A model generated the notes under the pieces. That model was given only the letters and a program-made list of their open reading frames with translations. It did no database searches and had not been told where the DNA came from. Below, piece by piece: positions 42,484 through 51,190 of a DNA stretch of 64,000 bases (positions are counted from its first letter, which is position 1; each line of letters opens with the position of its first letter). Origin of the DNA: Ignavibacteria bacterium (GTDB taxonomy: Bacteria; Bacteroidota; Ignavibacteria; SZUA-365); NCBI GenBank assembly GCA_002869275.1, contig PKTF01000405.1, forward strand, positions 29,117-93,116, given 5' to 3'. Position numbers and translations under genes: made by a program.

Positions 42484-45400
42484 ATGAAAAGAGCTGTTAC
42501 CGCAATTCTGCCGGCACTGCTGTTTTTGCTGCTTTGCGGGACGACTTCCGTGCAGGCACAGGTGTTTGGCGGTGTGATTTACGTCGGCGACAATTCTGCC
42601 GACCTGGTCATGTTCAACCTGACAAACACAAATTTCTCCAAGGTAGAATTCTACCGTGGAGCGAAGCTGCTCGGTACCGTCACTCTGAACGGTAACGACG
42701 GGGGATTTATCACCGATTACGGTCTGGTGAAAGGAAATCAATATCAGTATCAGTATCGCGCCTATCGCTCTGCCGGCGGCTTCCAGGACGCAAACCTGCC
42801 CGGTGGTGTTTTCCTCGGTGGCGACATGCAGGGTATCCTCCTGCGTCCCGATACAATCAATATGGACACCGACCTCGTTGACACGATCGAAGTATGGCCG
42901 GGCGGCCATATGCATTTCGCCGACGGTGCGGATATCTCCTGGATCCTCGGAACCGCAGGCATCATGTCGGCCTTCAAAGTTTTCGGCAGTGATGACGTGA
43001 CCCAGGAACCGCACGGACAGATGTCTGCATCCGGCGGCCGGATCTATGATCTCAACATTGAATGTTCGGGGAAGTTTGGTCCCTTCAAGGATTTCACGTT
43101 TGTGGGTTCCGATATCAACATTTATGGTGACGTCGAATCGCAGCTTGACGGACTGACGCTGGACTGGGTGACCGACAACAACCGCAATGACTACGTGTAC
43201 ATGCGGCATCATGGCAACAATATCGTCGCCAAGAATTGTCACATCACACATGAAGGTCAGATGTGGGGTGTCAAGCAAGCCGACAACATGGATATCGATG
43301 AAAACTCGACCATCGTCGTCAGCAATATCACGAACTCCACGGTGAACATGGGTCAGATCACGATCCAGCCGAAGGATGTTCCGACATCGATGGAGAACTG
43401 TCACATTATCGACGGAAACGTCACGATCAGCAATAAATCTGTCGTCCGTCACAACACGATGGAGAATCTTGCCACGATCAACATCTCCCCTGTTTCCGGT
43501 GGGTTCGACCCGAAGGATGTGAAAGATGTTCATATCAACTACAACCATTTCGTTCGCAAGAACGGACAGATTGGAAACATTTCGAACTTCAGCTTTGAAA
43601 CCGACAGTATCGACGGATCGTTGAACTACTGGGGACAGTGCGAAGGTCCGAAACCGGGTGAGCGCGCTACGATGGGCAAGGTCATTATCGACCCCTTCCT
43701 GCGCGTTGAATATCCGGAAGCCAGCTACTGGATGGATCTCAAACCCTCGAAGACCAAGATCATCGCAAACGATGAAGACAGCATCGTCTTCAACGCACAT
43801 TTCTATAATGTCCTGACCAGTGTTGACACGGCAGGTGTGGAAATCGATTACCGGGTCGAGATACTCGGTGACACGCTGATGATGGGTACGCTGATCACCG
43901 ACGCTTTCGGACGCGCATCGCTCGTCATCAAGGTGCCGCCTGAATATTCCTCGACCACTGGTTTCCAGGTGTATTTCACCACCTCGCTGCAGTGCATCGA
44001 GAAAGCGTATTTCCTCAGTGTTGAGGAGCAGAGCGGTCCGGATCTTTCCGTGCATGAAGCGGAGATCATCCAGATACTTTCGACCGAAAACAATATCGTG
44101 CCCAACAAGCCGTTCGCCGTCCGCGCAACAATTACGACCACCGAATCCATCGGAACGCCCTTCAAGGTCATCGTGGAAGCAAACGGAAACACCTACGATA
44201 CATTCTATCATTTCGACAACAAGAACATTGGTGTCGAGTATCAGTATGAGAACCCCATGACGGAGATTTCGCTGCCGAGCGGGCAGCCGGTCATCCTCAT
44301 GTGGCTGCTCGATGAAACCGGTTTCGATCCGGGTACTGTTGAGGTTACGGTCACCGTTGATCCTACGGAGCCCGGAAGCAGCAAGGGCCGCGTTGTTGAG
44401 GCCAACGAATTCAATAATTCGAAACCGGTATTCGCGGTTGCCAAGGCATCATCCTTCGGCAATGACGGCACAGCGAATCTCAACGTCTACGTGAAGGGCG
44501 CCGGCGGGTATAATGCCGGTATCCCCCAGCTCACTCTCTGGGCTGACAGCACTTCCACCTTCGTTCAGAAGGCCTGGCCGATGAAGCCGGGACAGGCATC
44601 CTTCAGTACCGCGGCGCAGATCGGTGACTATGAGTATATCGGCGCGGCAGATACTCTGCTCCAGGATACATGGCAGCCCTACCTGATGAAGGTGTACAAG
44701 GAAATTCGTCGTGAAAACCCGGCAGCCGATCGCTACATCATGGCAGTGCCTGGAATGTGGTTCAATACCGTCCTGGACAAGGAAGAGTTCAACCACCGTG
44801 CTTCTCAGACTCTGTCATGGAGCGGTATCTGGGACTTCATGGTCGCCAGCACCGGTCATTACAAGCATGCGGCGCATACCCTCGGCCATTCCTTCGGCCT
44901 GCGCCGTGGAGACCTCGACAAGGACGACGCTGAGCAGCGTGAACAGTATTTCGACAACTTCATCGGCATCGACGTCATGGACGCGATCGACGTGCAGGCC
45001 GGCCGCCGCCTGTGGGGAAACATGAGCAACAAGGTTTCCCGCCGCCAGACGGTGAAATGCTTCATGGGAAGCAGCCAGACATGGATCGGATCGTCGGATT
45101 ACGACATCTGGATCAGTGGCGTCGAATACAACAAGCTGTTTGGCGCGGTGGAGAGCTTCACCACGAAGAAATCTCAGCTCAGCAAGAAAGGCACTGTCGC
45201 CAAGGCCCTCTTCATTGAAGGTAATGTCGACAGCACCAGCCTTTCTTACGACTTCGGTCCCTGGATGCGTCTCGAAAATGCAACCATCTCTCCGATGATG
45301 GATGAGACGTATGCCACGCATACCTTCAAGGTGCTCGACGCCGGTGACCAAGAAATCGCGACGTATCTCTATCATCCGACCTTCCGCGCTCTCGGCCTCG

Positions 45401-46119
45401 ATGAGGTCGACGCACTTACCGGTCCGGATCCGATGATGGATAAAGAGCATTTCGCTTTCGTCGTTCCCTGCCCGGATGAAGCGGCCCGTGTCGTCGTCGA
45501 ACATGACGGCAACATCGTCGCCGAACGCACTATCTCCGCCAATAAGCCGGTCGTGACCATCAACTTCCCGGCAAACGGCGAAGACGTGAAGCAGGAAACG
45601 TTCCTCGCACGCTGGAGTGCGTCGGATCCCGACGGTGAGACCAAATTCTGGTACACCGTCTGGCTCAGCACGAATCGCGGCAGCACCTGGGAGATGACGA
45701 ATTATGAGACACTTGCACAGGAAGACTCAGTATTCGGCGTCAAGGGACGGAGCGGTTACATGCTTCGCGTGGTCGCCAACGATGGCGTAAACACCTCGGA
45801 TACTGTTGAGGTGTCGTTCAGCATCCTGACATCTGCCGAGCAGATCCCTGCTCCTGCAGCATTCTCTCTCGAGCAGAACTACCCGAATCCGTTCAATCCG
45901 AGCACGACGCTCACCTATACCCTCCCGGTATCCGGTGAAGTCTCGCTAACCGTGTACGACGCTCTGGGACGCCAGGTAGCAGCCGTGGTTGAAGGGTACC
46001 GCATTGCGGGTACCCATCATGTCGGCTTCGACGCTGCAGATCTTCCCAGCGGCAACTATCTTGCCGTTCTGAAACACGGAGGACGCACAGCGAGTATTCG
46101 TATGACACTCGCCCGCTGA
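42484..46119 (+). CDS. Giant T9SS-exported protein with degenerate zincin motif
   Basis: A 1211-residue protein with a signal peptide ending VQA before Gln26. Residues about 30-400 are rich in short beta strands with NIT/NID repeats (VSNITNSTVNMGQITI), like a right-handed beta helix. Residues 410-660 look like beta sandwiches with a CARDB-type segment (DLSVHEAEIIQILSTENNIVPNKPF). Residues 680-900 hold a peptidase-like domain where HTLGHSFGLRR (798-808) keeps the HExxHxxGxxH frame but has Thr for Glu and Arg for the third His. A further sandwich (about 1030-1125) leads to a T9SS sorting tail with NYPNPFNPSTTLTYTLP. It is probably displayed on the surface or released; enzymatic activity is doubtful. 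A terminator follows. Confidence 0.85.
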   Translation: MKRAVTAILPALLFLLLCGTTSVQAQVFGGVIYVGDNSADLVMFNLTNTNFSKVEFYRGAKLLGTVTLNGNDGGFITDYGLVKGNQYQYQYRAYRSAGGFQDANLPGGVFLGGDMQGILLRPDTINMDTDLVDTIEVWPGGHMHFADGADISWILGTAGIMSAFKVFGSDDVTQEPHGQMSASGGRIYDLNIECSGKFGPFKDFTFVGSDINIYGDVESQLDGLTLDWVTDNNRNDYVYMRHHGNNIVAKNCHITHEGQMWGVKQADNMDIDENSTIVVSNITNSTVNMGQITIQPKDVPTSMENCHIIDGNVTISNKSVVRHNTMENLATINISPVSGGFDPKDVKDVHINYNHFVRKNGQIGNISNFSFETDSIDGSLNYWGQCEGPKPGERATMGKVIIDPFLRVEYPEASYWMDLKPSKTKIIANDEDSIVFNAHFYNVLTSVDTAGVEIDYRVEILGDTLMMGTLITDAFGRASLVIKVPPEYSSTTGFQVYFTTSLQCIEKAYFLSVEEQSGPDLSVHEAEIIQILSTENNIVPNKPFAVRATITTTESIGTPFKVIVEANGNTYDTFYHFDNKNIGVEYQYENPMTEISLPSGQPVILMWLLDETGFDPGTVEVTVTVDPTEPGSSKGRVVEANEFNNSKPVFAVAKASSFGNDGTANLNVYVKGAGGYNAGIPQLTLWADSTSTFVQKAWPMKPGQASFSTAAQIGDYEYIGAADTLLQDTWQPYLMKVYKEIRRENPAADRYIMAVPGMWFNTVLDKEEFNHRASQTLSWSGIWDFMVASTGHYKHAAHTLGHSFGLRRGDLDKDDAEQREQYFDNFIGIDVMDAIDVQAGRRLWGNMSNKVSRRQTVKCFMGSSQTWIGSSDYDIWISGVEYNKLFGAVESFTTKKSQLSKKGTVAKALFIEGNVDSTSLSYDFGPWMRLENATISPMMDETYATHTFKVLDAGDQEIATYLYHPTFRALGLDEVDALTGPDPMMDKEHFAFVVPCPDEAARVVVEHDGNIVAERTISANKPVVTINFPANGEDVKQETFLARWSASDPDGETKFWYTVWLSTNRGSTWEMTNYETLAQEDSVFGVKGRSGYMLRVVANDGVNTSDTVEVSFSILTSAEQIPAPAAFSLEQNYPNPFNPSTTLTYTLPVSGEVSLTVYDALGRQVAAVVEGYRIAGTHHVGFDAADLPSGNYLAVLKHGGRTASIRMTLAR

Positions 46120-46144
46120 TCCTTAAGGCTCACTGCAAATGGAT

Positions 46145-46173
46145 AGCCCCCCGGGTAACCGGGGGGCTTTTTT
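46145..46173 (+). terminator. Intrinsic terminator after the T9SS cargo gene
   Basis: AGCCCCCCGG (46145-46154) pairs with CCGGGGGGCT (46159-46168), a 10-bp GC-rich stem with loop GTAA, followed by TTTTTT. It ends the plus-strand cargo gene and abuts the stop codon of the convergent minus-strand gene. Confidence 0.92.
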
Positions 46174-46876
46174 AATCATCGTCTTTGATGAGACCGATGA
46201 GAAAATTGATCAATCCCAGGATGTTCACTCCCCCTCCGTAATTGCTGTTCTGGCTCCAGCCGGAAACACCGTTGAACGAACCGAACGCTTGCTCGATGCT
46301 CTGGCGCTGATTTCCCCACGAAGGCTTGATGCCTCCTGAGAGCATTTGACGGATGCAGAGATCGATCGGCTGTGCTGTATCCGGCGCGAAACCGTGTCCG
46401 GCAATCATTTCCCTCAAGACCATGTCCTTGTACTGCGGATACTCATCGATCAACTGTGACAGCAGTCCGTACGCCTCTTCAGGAGTCCATTCCTTCTTGA
46501 GAATGTCTTCCGGTATTGTGAAATGTATTTCATCGGCGGTCGCCGAGATCACCTCGGGCGTGGCAATCTCAGGAAGCTGTTCGATCATCTCCTCTGGTTG
46601 CTGCTCGAGCCTGGCGTCCGCGGGAGGAGGCACGCGGGATGGCGAAGATTCTGTGAGACTCCATTCTGTCGATGCCACGGGAACCTGTTTTTCGCTTGTA
46701 AAAAGTCGCACATCCATTTCAGGCGTATTGCTGGTTGGATCCAGCAGCGTGATGAAAAGCGCTGCTGTGAGGACGCAGGCATGCAGTAGGAGGCTGATAA
46801 CCCATGATAACCGGGAATACCGCCGTTGTACCTGTACGGGCGCTTCTGCGCGCCTTTCTGCCGCCTCGTCACCCAT
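46172..46876 (-). CDS. Single-span membrane protein with TonB-like N-terminus
   Basis: A 234-residue protein with a short cytoplasmic basic start and one membrane helix, SWVISLLLHACVLTAALFI (about residues 24-42), in the style of TonB-type energy transducers. A Pro/Glu-rich periplasmic stretch follows. The C-terminal part, EEAYGLLSQLIDEYPQYKDMVLREMI and a Gly/Asn-rich tail, does not resemble the TonB C-terminal domain. Function is unknown. It starts 8 bp after upp on the same strand; the link looks accidental. Confidence 0.65.
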   Translation of the reverse strand: MGDEAAERRAEAPVQVQRRYSRLSWVISLLLHACVLTAALFITLLDPTSNTPEMDVRLFTSEKQVPVASTEWSLTESSPSRVPPPADARLEQQPEEMIEQLPEIATPEVISATADEIHFTIPEDILKKEWTPEEAYGLLSQLIDEYPQYKDMVLREMIAGHGFAPDTAQPIDLCIRQMLSGGIKPSWGNQRQSIEQAFGSFNGVSGWSQNSNYGGGVNILGLINFLIGLIKDDD

Positions 46877-46884
46877 TCTTGCTG

Positions 46885-47505
46885 TTATCCTGTTCCAAAT
46901 ATGCGATCACCCGCGTCGCCCAGGCCAGGCACGATATATCCCTTGTCGTTGAGTCCCCTGTCAAGTGCGGCAGTATGGATATGAATACCTTCGAATTCCC
47001 GCTCGACAGCTGCGACACCTTCAGGAGCACTGACAAGCGAGATCAGCCGCACATCGCTCGCCCCACGTTCATTGAGAATCCGTATCGCTGCAACAGCACT
47101 GCCGCCCGTTGCGAGCATGGGATCAAGCACGAACACGGCTGCACGCTCGAGCTCGTCGGGGTATTTTCCGTAATACTCCACTGGTTCGAGTGTTTCCTCA
47201 TCACGGTAGAGTCCGACGTGTCCCACTCTCGCTTTCGGCAGGATTTCGAGAAACGCATCGACCATCCCGAGACCTGCGCGTAAAACGGGGACGAGAATGA
47301 CCGGTACTGCCAGGACCTTGGATTTCGTCGTCTCCAGCGGTGTCTCCACCGATGCATTCTGAAGCGGAAGGTGAGCACTTGCCTCATAGGCAAGGAGCTG
47401 CGACACTCGTCGAAGGGAGGCGCGAAACTGCGTCGCATCCGCGTCCCTGTTCCGGAGGAAACCGACTTCCTGCCGTATGAGTGGATGTGTGGAGAGATGC
47501 AGCAT
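46885..47505 (-). CDS. upp: Uracil phosphoribosyltransferase
   Basis: Upp salvages uracil with PRPP to make UMP. The 206-residue product starts at ATG 47505 with HLSTHPLIRQEVGFLRN, matching the usual N-terminus; starts further upstream add unconserved residues. Motifs are VPVLRAGLGMVDAFLE, the PRPP loop FVLDPMLATGGSAVAAI and, at the end, YIVPGLGDAGDRIFGT with its uracil-binding GxGDAGDR. It is divergent from the cation efflux gene across 118 bp. Confidence 0.95.
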   Translation of the reverse strand: MLHLSTHPLIRQEVGFLRNRDADATQFRASLRRVSQLLAYEASAHLPLQNASVETPLETTKSKVLAVPVILVPVLRAGLGMVDAFLEILPKARVGHVGLYRDEETLEPVEYYGKYPDELERAAVFVLDPMLATGGSAVAAIRILNERGASDVRLISLVSAPEGVAAVEREFEGIHIHTAALDRGLNDKGYIVPGLGDAGDRIFGTG

Positions 47506-47623
47506 GAGAGGTTCCCGCAGTTGTTTGAAGATACAGGGAACATACGAGTTCATACATCGCATGACAATAATGGACCACGATATACACCTTTTTCGTCTGC
47601 AAGAATTGTACTAGATTAGCCGC

Positions 47624-49021
47624 ATGGCTCAGGATAACATGGTTGTTCCTCTCGACGAAATGATTGCCGAAAAGCGGCGTGTTGCCATCACTTCGGTAAT
47701 CGCAGCCATATGCCTCACCGGCATGAAGCTCGGCGTCGGGTTGTGGACCGGTTCCCTCGGTATTCTCTCGGAAGCACTGCATAGCGGACTCGACCTCCTG
47801 GCCGCGACGATCACGTATTTTGCCGTCCGGGTCGCTGACCGCCCACCGGATGACGATCATCAGTACGGCCATGGAAAGATTGAAAACCTCAGCGCGTTGT
47901 TTGAGACCCTCCTACTTCTCGTCACCTGCATCTGGATACTCTACGAAGCATGGGATCGACTGACCGGCGAAACCGTGCACATCGAAGTATATTTCTGGGC
48001 CTTCGCAGTAATCATCATTTCCATCGTCGTCGATTTCTCGCGCTCGCGAGCCCTGATGCGCATCGCGCGGAAGTATAACAGCCAGGCGCTGGAGGCCGAT
48101 GCCCTCCACTTCCGAACCGATATCTACAGCTCTGCCGTCGTACTCGTCGGACTCATTTCCGTGATGGTCGGTTTTCCGGAAGCCGATGCGATAGCCGCGG
48201 CAATGGTCGCCGTGATCGTCATCTGGATTGGAGTTCGTCTCGGCAGGCAAACCATCGACGGCTTGCTCGACAGGGTGCCTGAGGGCGTCCAGAGTTCGCT
48301 CGAAGAAGTGGTACAGGAGACCGACGGGGTCGAAAGCCTGCGGAGTCTTCGCATTCGGCCCTCCGGCGGTGCCATGTTCATCAACCTCGTCATCGGCATC
48401 CAGCGTACCACATTCTTTGACAGGGCGCATGCCATCGTTGATGATGTGGAAGATTCGGTGCGCAGCGCCTTTCCACGATCTGATGTGCTGGTCCATGCGG
48501 AACCCGTGATCGGCGTTCGCGAAACGCTTTCAGATAAGGTGGAGTGGCTGGTTCGCCAATCCGCGCTTACCGCGCACAACATCCAGATACTCTGGGTCGA
48601 TGACCATTTCCTCGTTGATTTCGATATCGAGTTTCCACAGGGACGCACGTTTGTCGAGGCGCATGATCTGGCCACGGAGGTCGAACAGCGCATCAGAGAC
48701 AATATCCCGGCAGTATCGAAAGTGCATATCCATCTCGAACAGGAGCGGGCGTCCGCCCTTTCCGGTGCGGATGTCAGCGCGCGTGAAAACCTTCTGCTGC
48801 AAGCTCTCCGTGAATCCATTCTGGCGGAAGCCGGCGTGAAAGGGGTCCGCGAACTCTCCTGTTACGACACGGAGGATGGAATACGGATGTCCCTGACCGT
48901 GCAGCTTGACCGCGAACTCGGACTCGGCGACATGCACGAGCGCGTCGACCATCTGGAACTGCTGATCAAGGCCAGGGATGAACGCATCGGGAAGGTGTTC
49001 ATCCATGCCGAACCACTGTAG
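47624..49021 (+). CDS. Cation diffusion facilitator with three C-terminal repeats
   Basis: A 465-residue CDF antiporter, which exports Zn2+, Fe2+ or similar ions using protons. Six helices occupy about residues 18-205 with the metal-site pairs His53-Asp57 (HSGLD) and His162-Asp166 (HFRTD), and DHQYGHGKIENLS after helix 2. The cytoplasmic part is about 250 residues rather than the usual 80-100. It contains three consecutive units ending VLVHAEPV (288-295), VHIHLEQE (367-374) and VFIHAEPL (458-465). These look like three copies of the metal-sensing dimerisation domain. Metal specificity is not certain. The gene is followed by an inverted repeat. Confidence 0.9.
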   Translation: MAQDNMVVPLDEMIAEKRRVAITSVIAAICLTGMKLGVGLWTGSLGILSEALHSGLDLLAATITYFAVRVADRPPDDDHQYGHGKIENLSALFETLLLLVTCIWILYEAWDRLTGETVHIEVYFWAFAVIIISIVVDFSRSRALMRIARKYNSQALEADALHFRTDIYSSAVVLVGLISVMVGFPEADAIAAAMVAVIVIWIGVRLGRQTIDGLLDRVPEGVQSSLEEVVQETDGVESLRSLRIRPSGGAMFINLVIGIQRTTFFDRAHAIVDDVEDSVRSAFPRSDVLVHAEPVIGVRETLSDKVEWLVRQSALTAHNIQILWVDDHFLVDFDIEFPQGRTFVEAHDLATEVEQRIRDNIPAVSKVHIHLEQERASALSGADVSARENLLLQALRESILAEAGVKGVRELSCYDTEDGIRMSLTVQLDRELGLGDMHERVDHLELLIKARDERIGKVFIHAEPL

Positions 49022-49033
49022 GGTTGCATGTGA

Positions 49034-49063
49034 AGCGCTCCTGCCATTGCTGACAGGAGCGCT
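49034..49063. terminator. Inverted repeat between convergent genes, candidate bidirectional terminator
   Basis: AGCGCTCCTG (49034-49043) and CAGGAGCGCT (49054-49063) form a perfect 10-bp stem with a 10-base loop, 12 bp after the CDF stop and 39 bp after the end of the aldehyde dehydrogenase gene. No T-tract follows in either direction, so termination is inferred from position. Confidence 0.5.
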
Positions 49064-49102
49064 CGTTATAGAAACTGGATGAATACAGATGCCAGGGCTG
49101 TA

Positions 49103-50635
49103 TCAGAGGTCGAATTTGATTCCCTGGGCAAGTGGCAGCGTGCTTCCGTAGTTCACGGTGTTTGTCTGCCGACGCATATACGCTTTCCACGCATCCGATC
49201 CTGACTCACGTCCACCGCCGGTTTCCTTCTCACCACCGAAGGCACCGCCGATCTCCGCGCCTGAAGTACCAATGTTGACATTGGCGATACCGCAGTCGGA
49301 ACCGCGGTGCGATAAGAATGCTTCAGCTTCCTGCAGGTTGTCGGTGAATACTGCCGACGAGAGTCCCTGCACAACATTATTCTGAATAGCGATGGCATCG
49401 TGCACATCACCACTGTACTTGATGAGGTACAGGATGGGGGCAAATGTTTCTTCCTGAACGATCTCATAGCTGTTTTCGGCTTCCATGATGGCCGGCCGGA
49501 CGTAGCAGCCCGACTCGTAACCTTCGCCTTCGAGCACTTCACCGCCATAGATCAGTTTCCCGCCTTCCTTCTGTGCCATTTCTATGGCTTTCGAGAACAT
49601 GTTGACCGCTGCTTTGTCGATGAGCGGACCAACGTGATTGTTTTCATCGAGCGGCGTTCCGATGCGGAGTGAACCATAAGCTTTCACCATCGAATCACGC
49701 ACCTGGTCGTAAATCGATTCGTGAATGATGAGGCGGCGTGTGGTTGTGCAACGCTGCCCGGCAGTTCCAACAGCGCCGAACACTGCCGCCGGAACAGCCA
49801 TTTTCAGGTTCGCATCGGGGGTAAGGATAATCGCGTTGTTGCCACCCAGTTCGAGAATTGCGCGGCCAAAGCGCTTTGCGACGACTTCGTTCGCATGACG
49901 CCCGACATTGGTTGATCCCGTGACGGAAACGAGCGGGATGCGCTTGTCGTTGAGCATCTTCTCGCCGATCGTTGATCCTTTTCCGATCACGAGCGAAAAC
50001 AGGCCCTCGGGAAGTTCATTGTCCTTCAGCACTTCGGCGACGATGTTCTGACAGGCGATGGCCGTCAGGGGCACTTTCGAAGAGGGCTTCCAGATGTTCA
50101 CATCTCCGCAGACCGCGGCGATCATCGCGTTCCATGACCACACGGCAACAGGGAAATTGAATGCGGAAATGGTGAGCACGGTTCCAAGCGGATGATACTG
50201 ATCGTACATCCGATGCTCGGGCCGCTCGGAATGCATGGTGAATCCGTAGAGCTGTCGCGACAACCCGACGGCGAAGTCACAGATATCAATCATTTCCTGG
50301 ACTTCACCAAGACCCTCCTGCAAGGATTTCCCCATCTCAAACGAGACGAGTGCTCCGAGTGGATCCTTGTACTCACGCAGACGCAAACCGACCTGCCGCA
50401 CTATTTCTCCTCGCTGTGGTGCGGGGACGGTACGCCAGTGCAGAAATGCCTCCTGCGCCTTGTCCATTACGGCCTCGTAGTCGGACTCAGTTGCCTGATG
50501 AACATTCGCGATGAATTCTCCGGTCGCTGGAGAATAAATTTTCAGGATATCGCCCTCGGTGGACTTGAACCATTCCCGTCCGCTGGAGGCGCCATAATTC
50601 GTTTCATGAATACCCAGAGCTTTCAGAAACTCCAT
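49103..50635 (-). CDS. Aldehyde dehydrogenase of the ALDH7 (antiquitin) family
   Basis: A 510-residue NAD-dependent aldehyde dehydrogenase. The ALDH7 signature is complete: the catalytic Cys in [13 protein letters not shown], the general-base Glu in [11 protein letters not shown] and the substrate-pocket run [24 protein letters not shown]7 enzymes oxidise alpha-aminoadipate semialdehyde (lysine breakdown) or related aldehydes, and the bacterial ones are often called L-piperidine-6-carboxylate dehydrogenase. It begins 1 bp after the stop of the Rrf2-type regulator gene, with GAGGG upstream, so it is probably the target of that regulator. Confidence 0.94.
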   Translation of the reverse strand: MEFLKALGIHETNYGASSGREWFKSTEGDILKIYSPATGEFIANVHQATESDYEAVMDKAQEAFLHWRTVPAPQRGEIVRQVGLRLREYKDPLGALVSFEMGKSLQEGLGEVQEMIDICDFAVGLSRQLYGFTMHSERPEHRMYDQYHPLGTVLTISAFNFPVAVWSWNAMIAAVCGDVNIWKPSSKVPLTAIACQNIVAEVLKDNELPEGLFSLVIGKGSTIGEKMLNDKRIPLVSVTGSTNVGRHANEVVAKRFGRAILELGGNNAIILTPDANLKMAVPAAVFGAVGTAGQRCTTTRRLIIHESIYDQVRDSMVKAYGSLRIGTPLDENNHVGPLIDKAAVNMFSKAIEMAQKEGGKLIYGGEVLEGEGYESGCYVRPAIMEAENSYEIVQEETFAPILYLIKYSGDVHDAIAIQNNVVQGLSSAVFTDNLQEAEAFLSHRGSDCGIANVNIGTSGAEIGGAFGGEKETGGGRESGSDAWKAYMRRQTNTVNYGSTLPLAQGIKFDL

Positions 50636-50636
50636 G

Positions 50637-51089
50637 TTACCCTCGTACTGATGATGTTGGTGTAGGTGGATGATTATGTATGGAATTCAAGATGTCTCGC
50701 AGGGTGATCGCTCGCATTTTATCTTCGATTTCAACCTGGATTTCCGAGAATAGTGAGAGAAAATACCCGTTTACCGACGAAGGAAGATTGTCATTGCCGG
50801 TTCCTCTCCGATTAACATCGAGATGAAACGCTTTTTTCGTCTCGACGGCACAGTAGATTTCCTGGAGATGGATCTCCTCGGGAGTTTTCGCCAGTCTGAA
50901 TCCCCCGCTCAATCCGCGTTCTGAATTGACGATTCCCGCGCGAGCAAGCATGGAGAGAATATTGCGGAGTCTTGAGGCATTGATCCCTGTCGCCTGTGAG
51001 ATAACATCACTGTTCTGGGACTCTGAGGAGGTGCCTGCGAGGTGGGATAATGCCTGAACGGCGGTGGCGAGCTTTGTCGAAGCGGACAT
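50637..51089 (-). CDS. Rrf2-family transcriptional regulator
   Basis: A 150-residue winged-helix regulator. The start [18 protein letters not shown], then [29 protein letters not shown], and the wing [19 protein letters not shown] are typical of Rrf2. The three-Cys iron-sulfur segment of IscR/NsrR is missing; only one Cys (IYCAVE) is present, so it probably senses something else. ATG at 51089 is preferred over a start at 51110, because the latter would place coding sequence over an 8-bp inverted repeat that looks like its operator. It heads a two-gene operon with the ALDH7 dehydrogenase. Confidence 0.9.
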   Translation of the reverse strand: MSASTKLATAVQALSHLAGTSSESQNSDVISQATGINASRLRNILSMLARAGIVNSERGLSGGFRLAKTPEEIHLQEIYCAVETKKAFHLDVNRRGTGNDNLPSSVNGYFLSLFSEIQVEIEDKMRAITLRDILNSIHNHPPTPTSSVRG

Positions 51090-51100
51090 GACATACCGAA

Positions 51101-51121
51101 TTGTTACCAACCCGGTAACAA
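51101..51121. promoter_or_regulatory. Inverted repeat upstream of the Rrf2-family gene, likely operator
   Basis: TTGTTACC (51101-51108) and GGTAACAA (51114-51121) form a perfect 8-bp inverted repeat with a 5-base spacer, 11 bases upstream of the regulator's ATG. Rrf2 proteins are dimers that commonly repress their own gene through such sites. The 21-bp size fits a dimeric winged-helix protein. Confidence 0.65.
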
Positions 51122-51190
51122 TTTACAAGGAAGTTATTTCACGTCCAAGGGTCGGTCGGTGAGTACGTATTGAAACGTGGTCACGGCGTC

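Noticed and set aside
42466..44211. 581-codon minus-strand frame
   Set aside because: Antisense shadow of the T9SS cargo gene; no start signal or domain.
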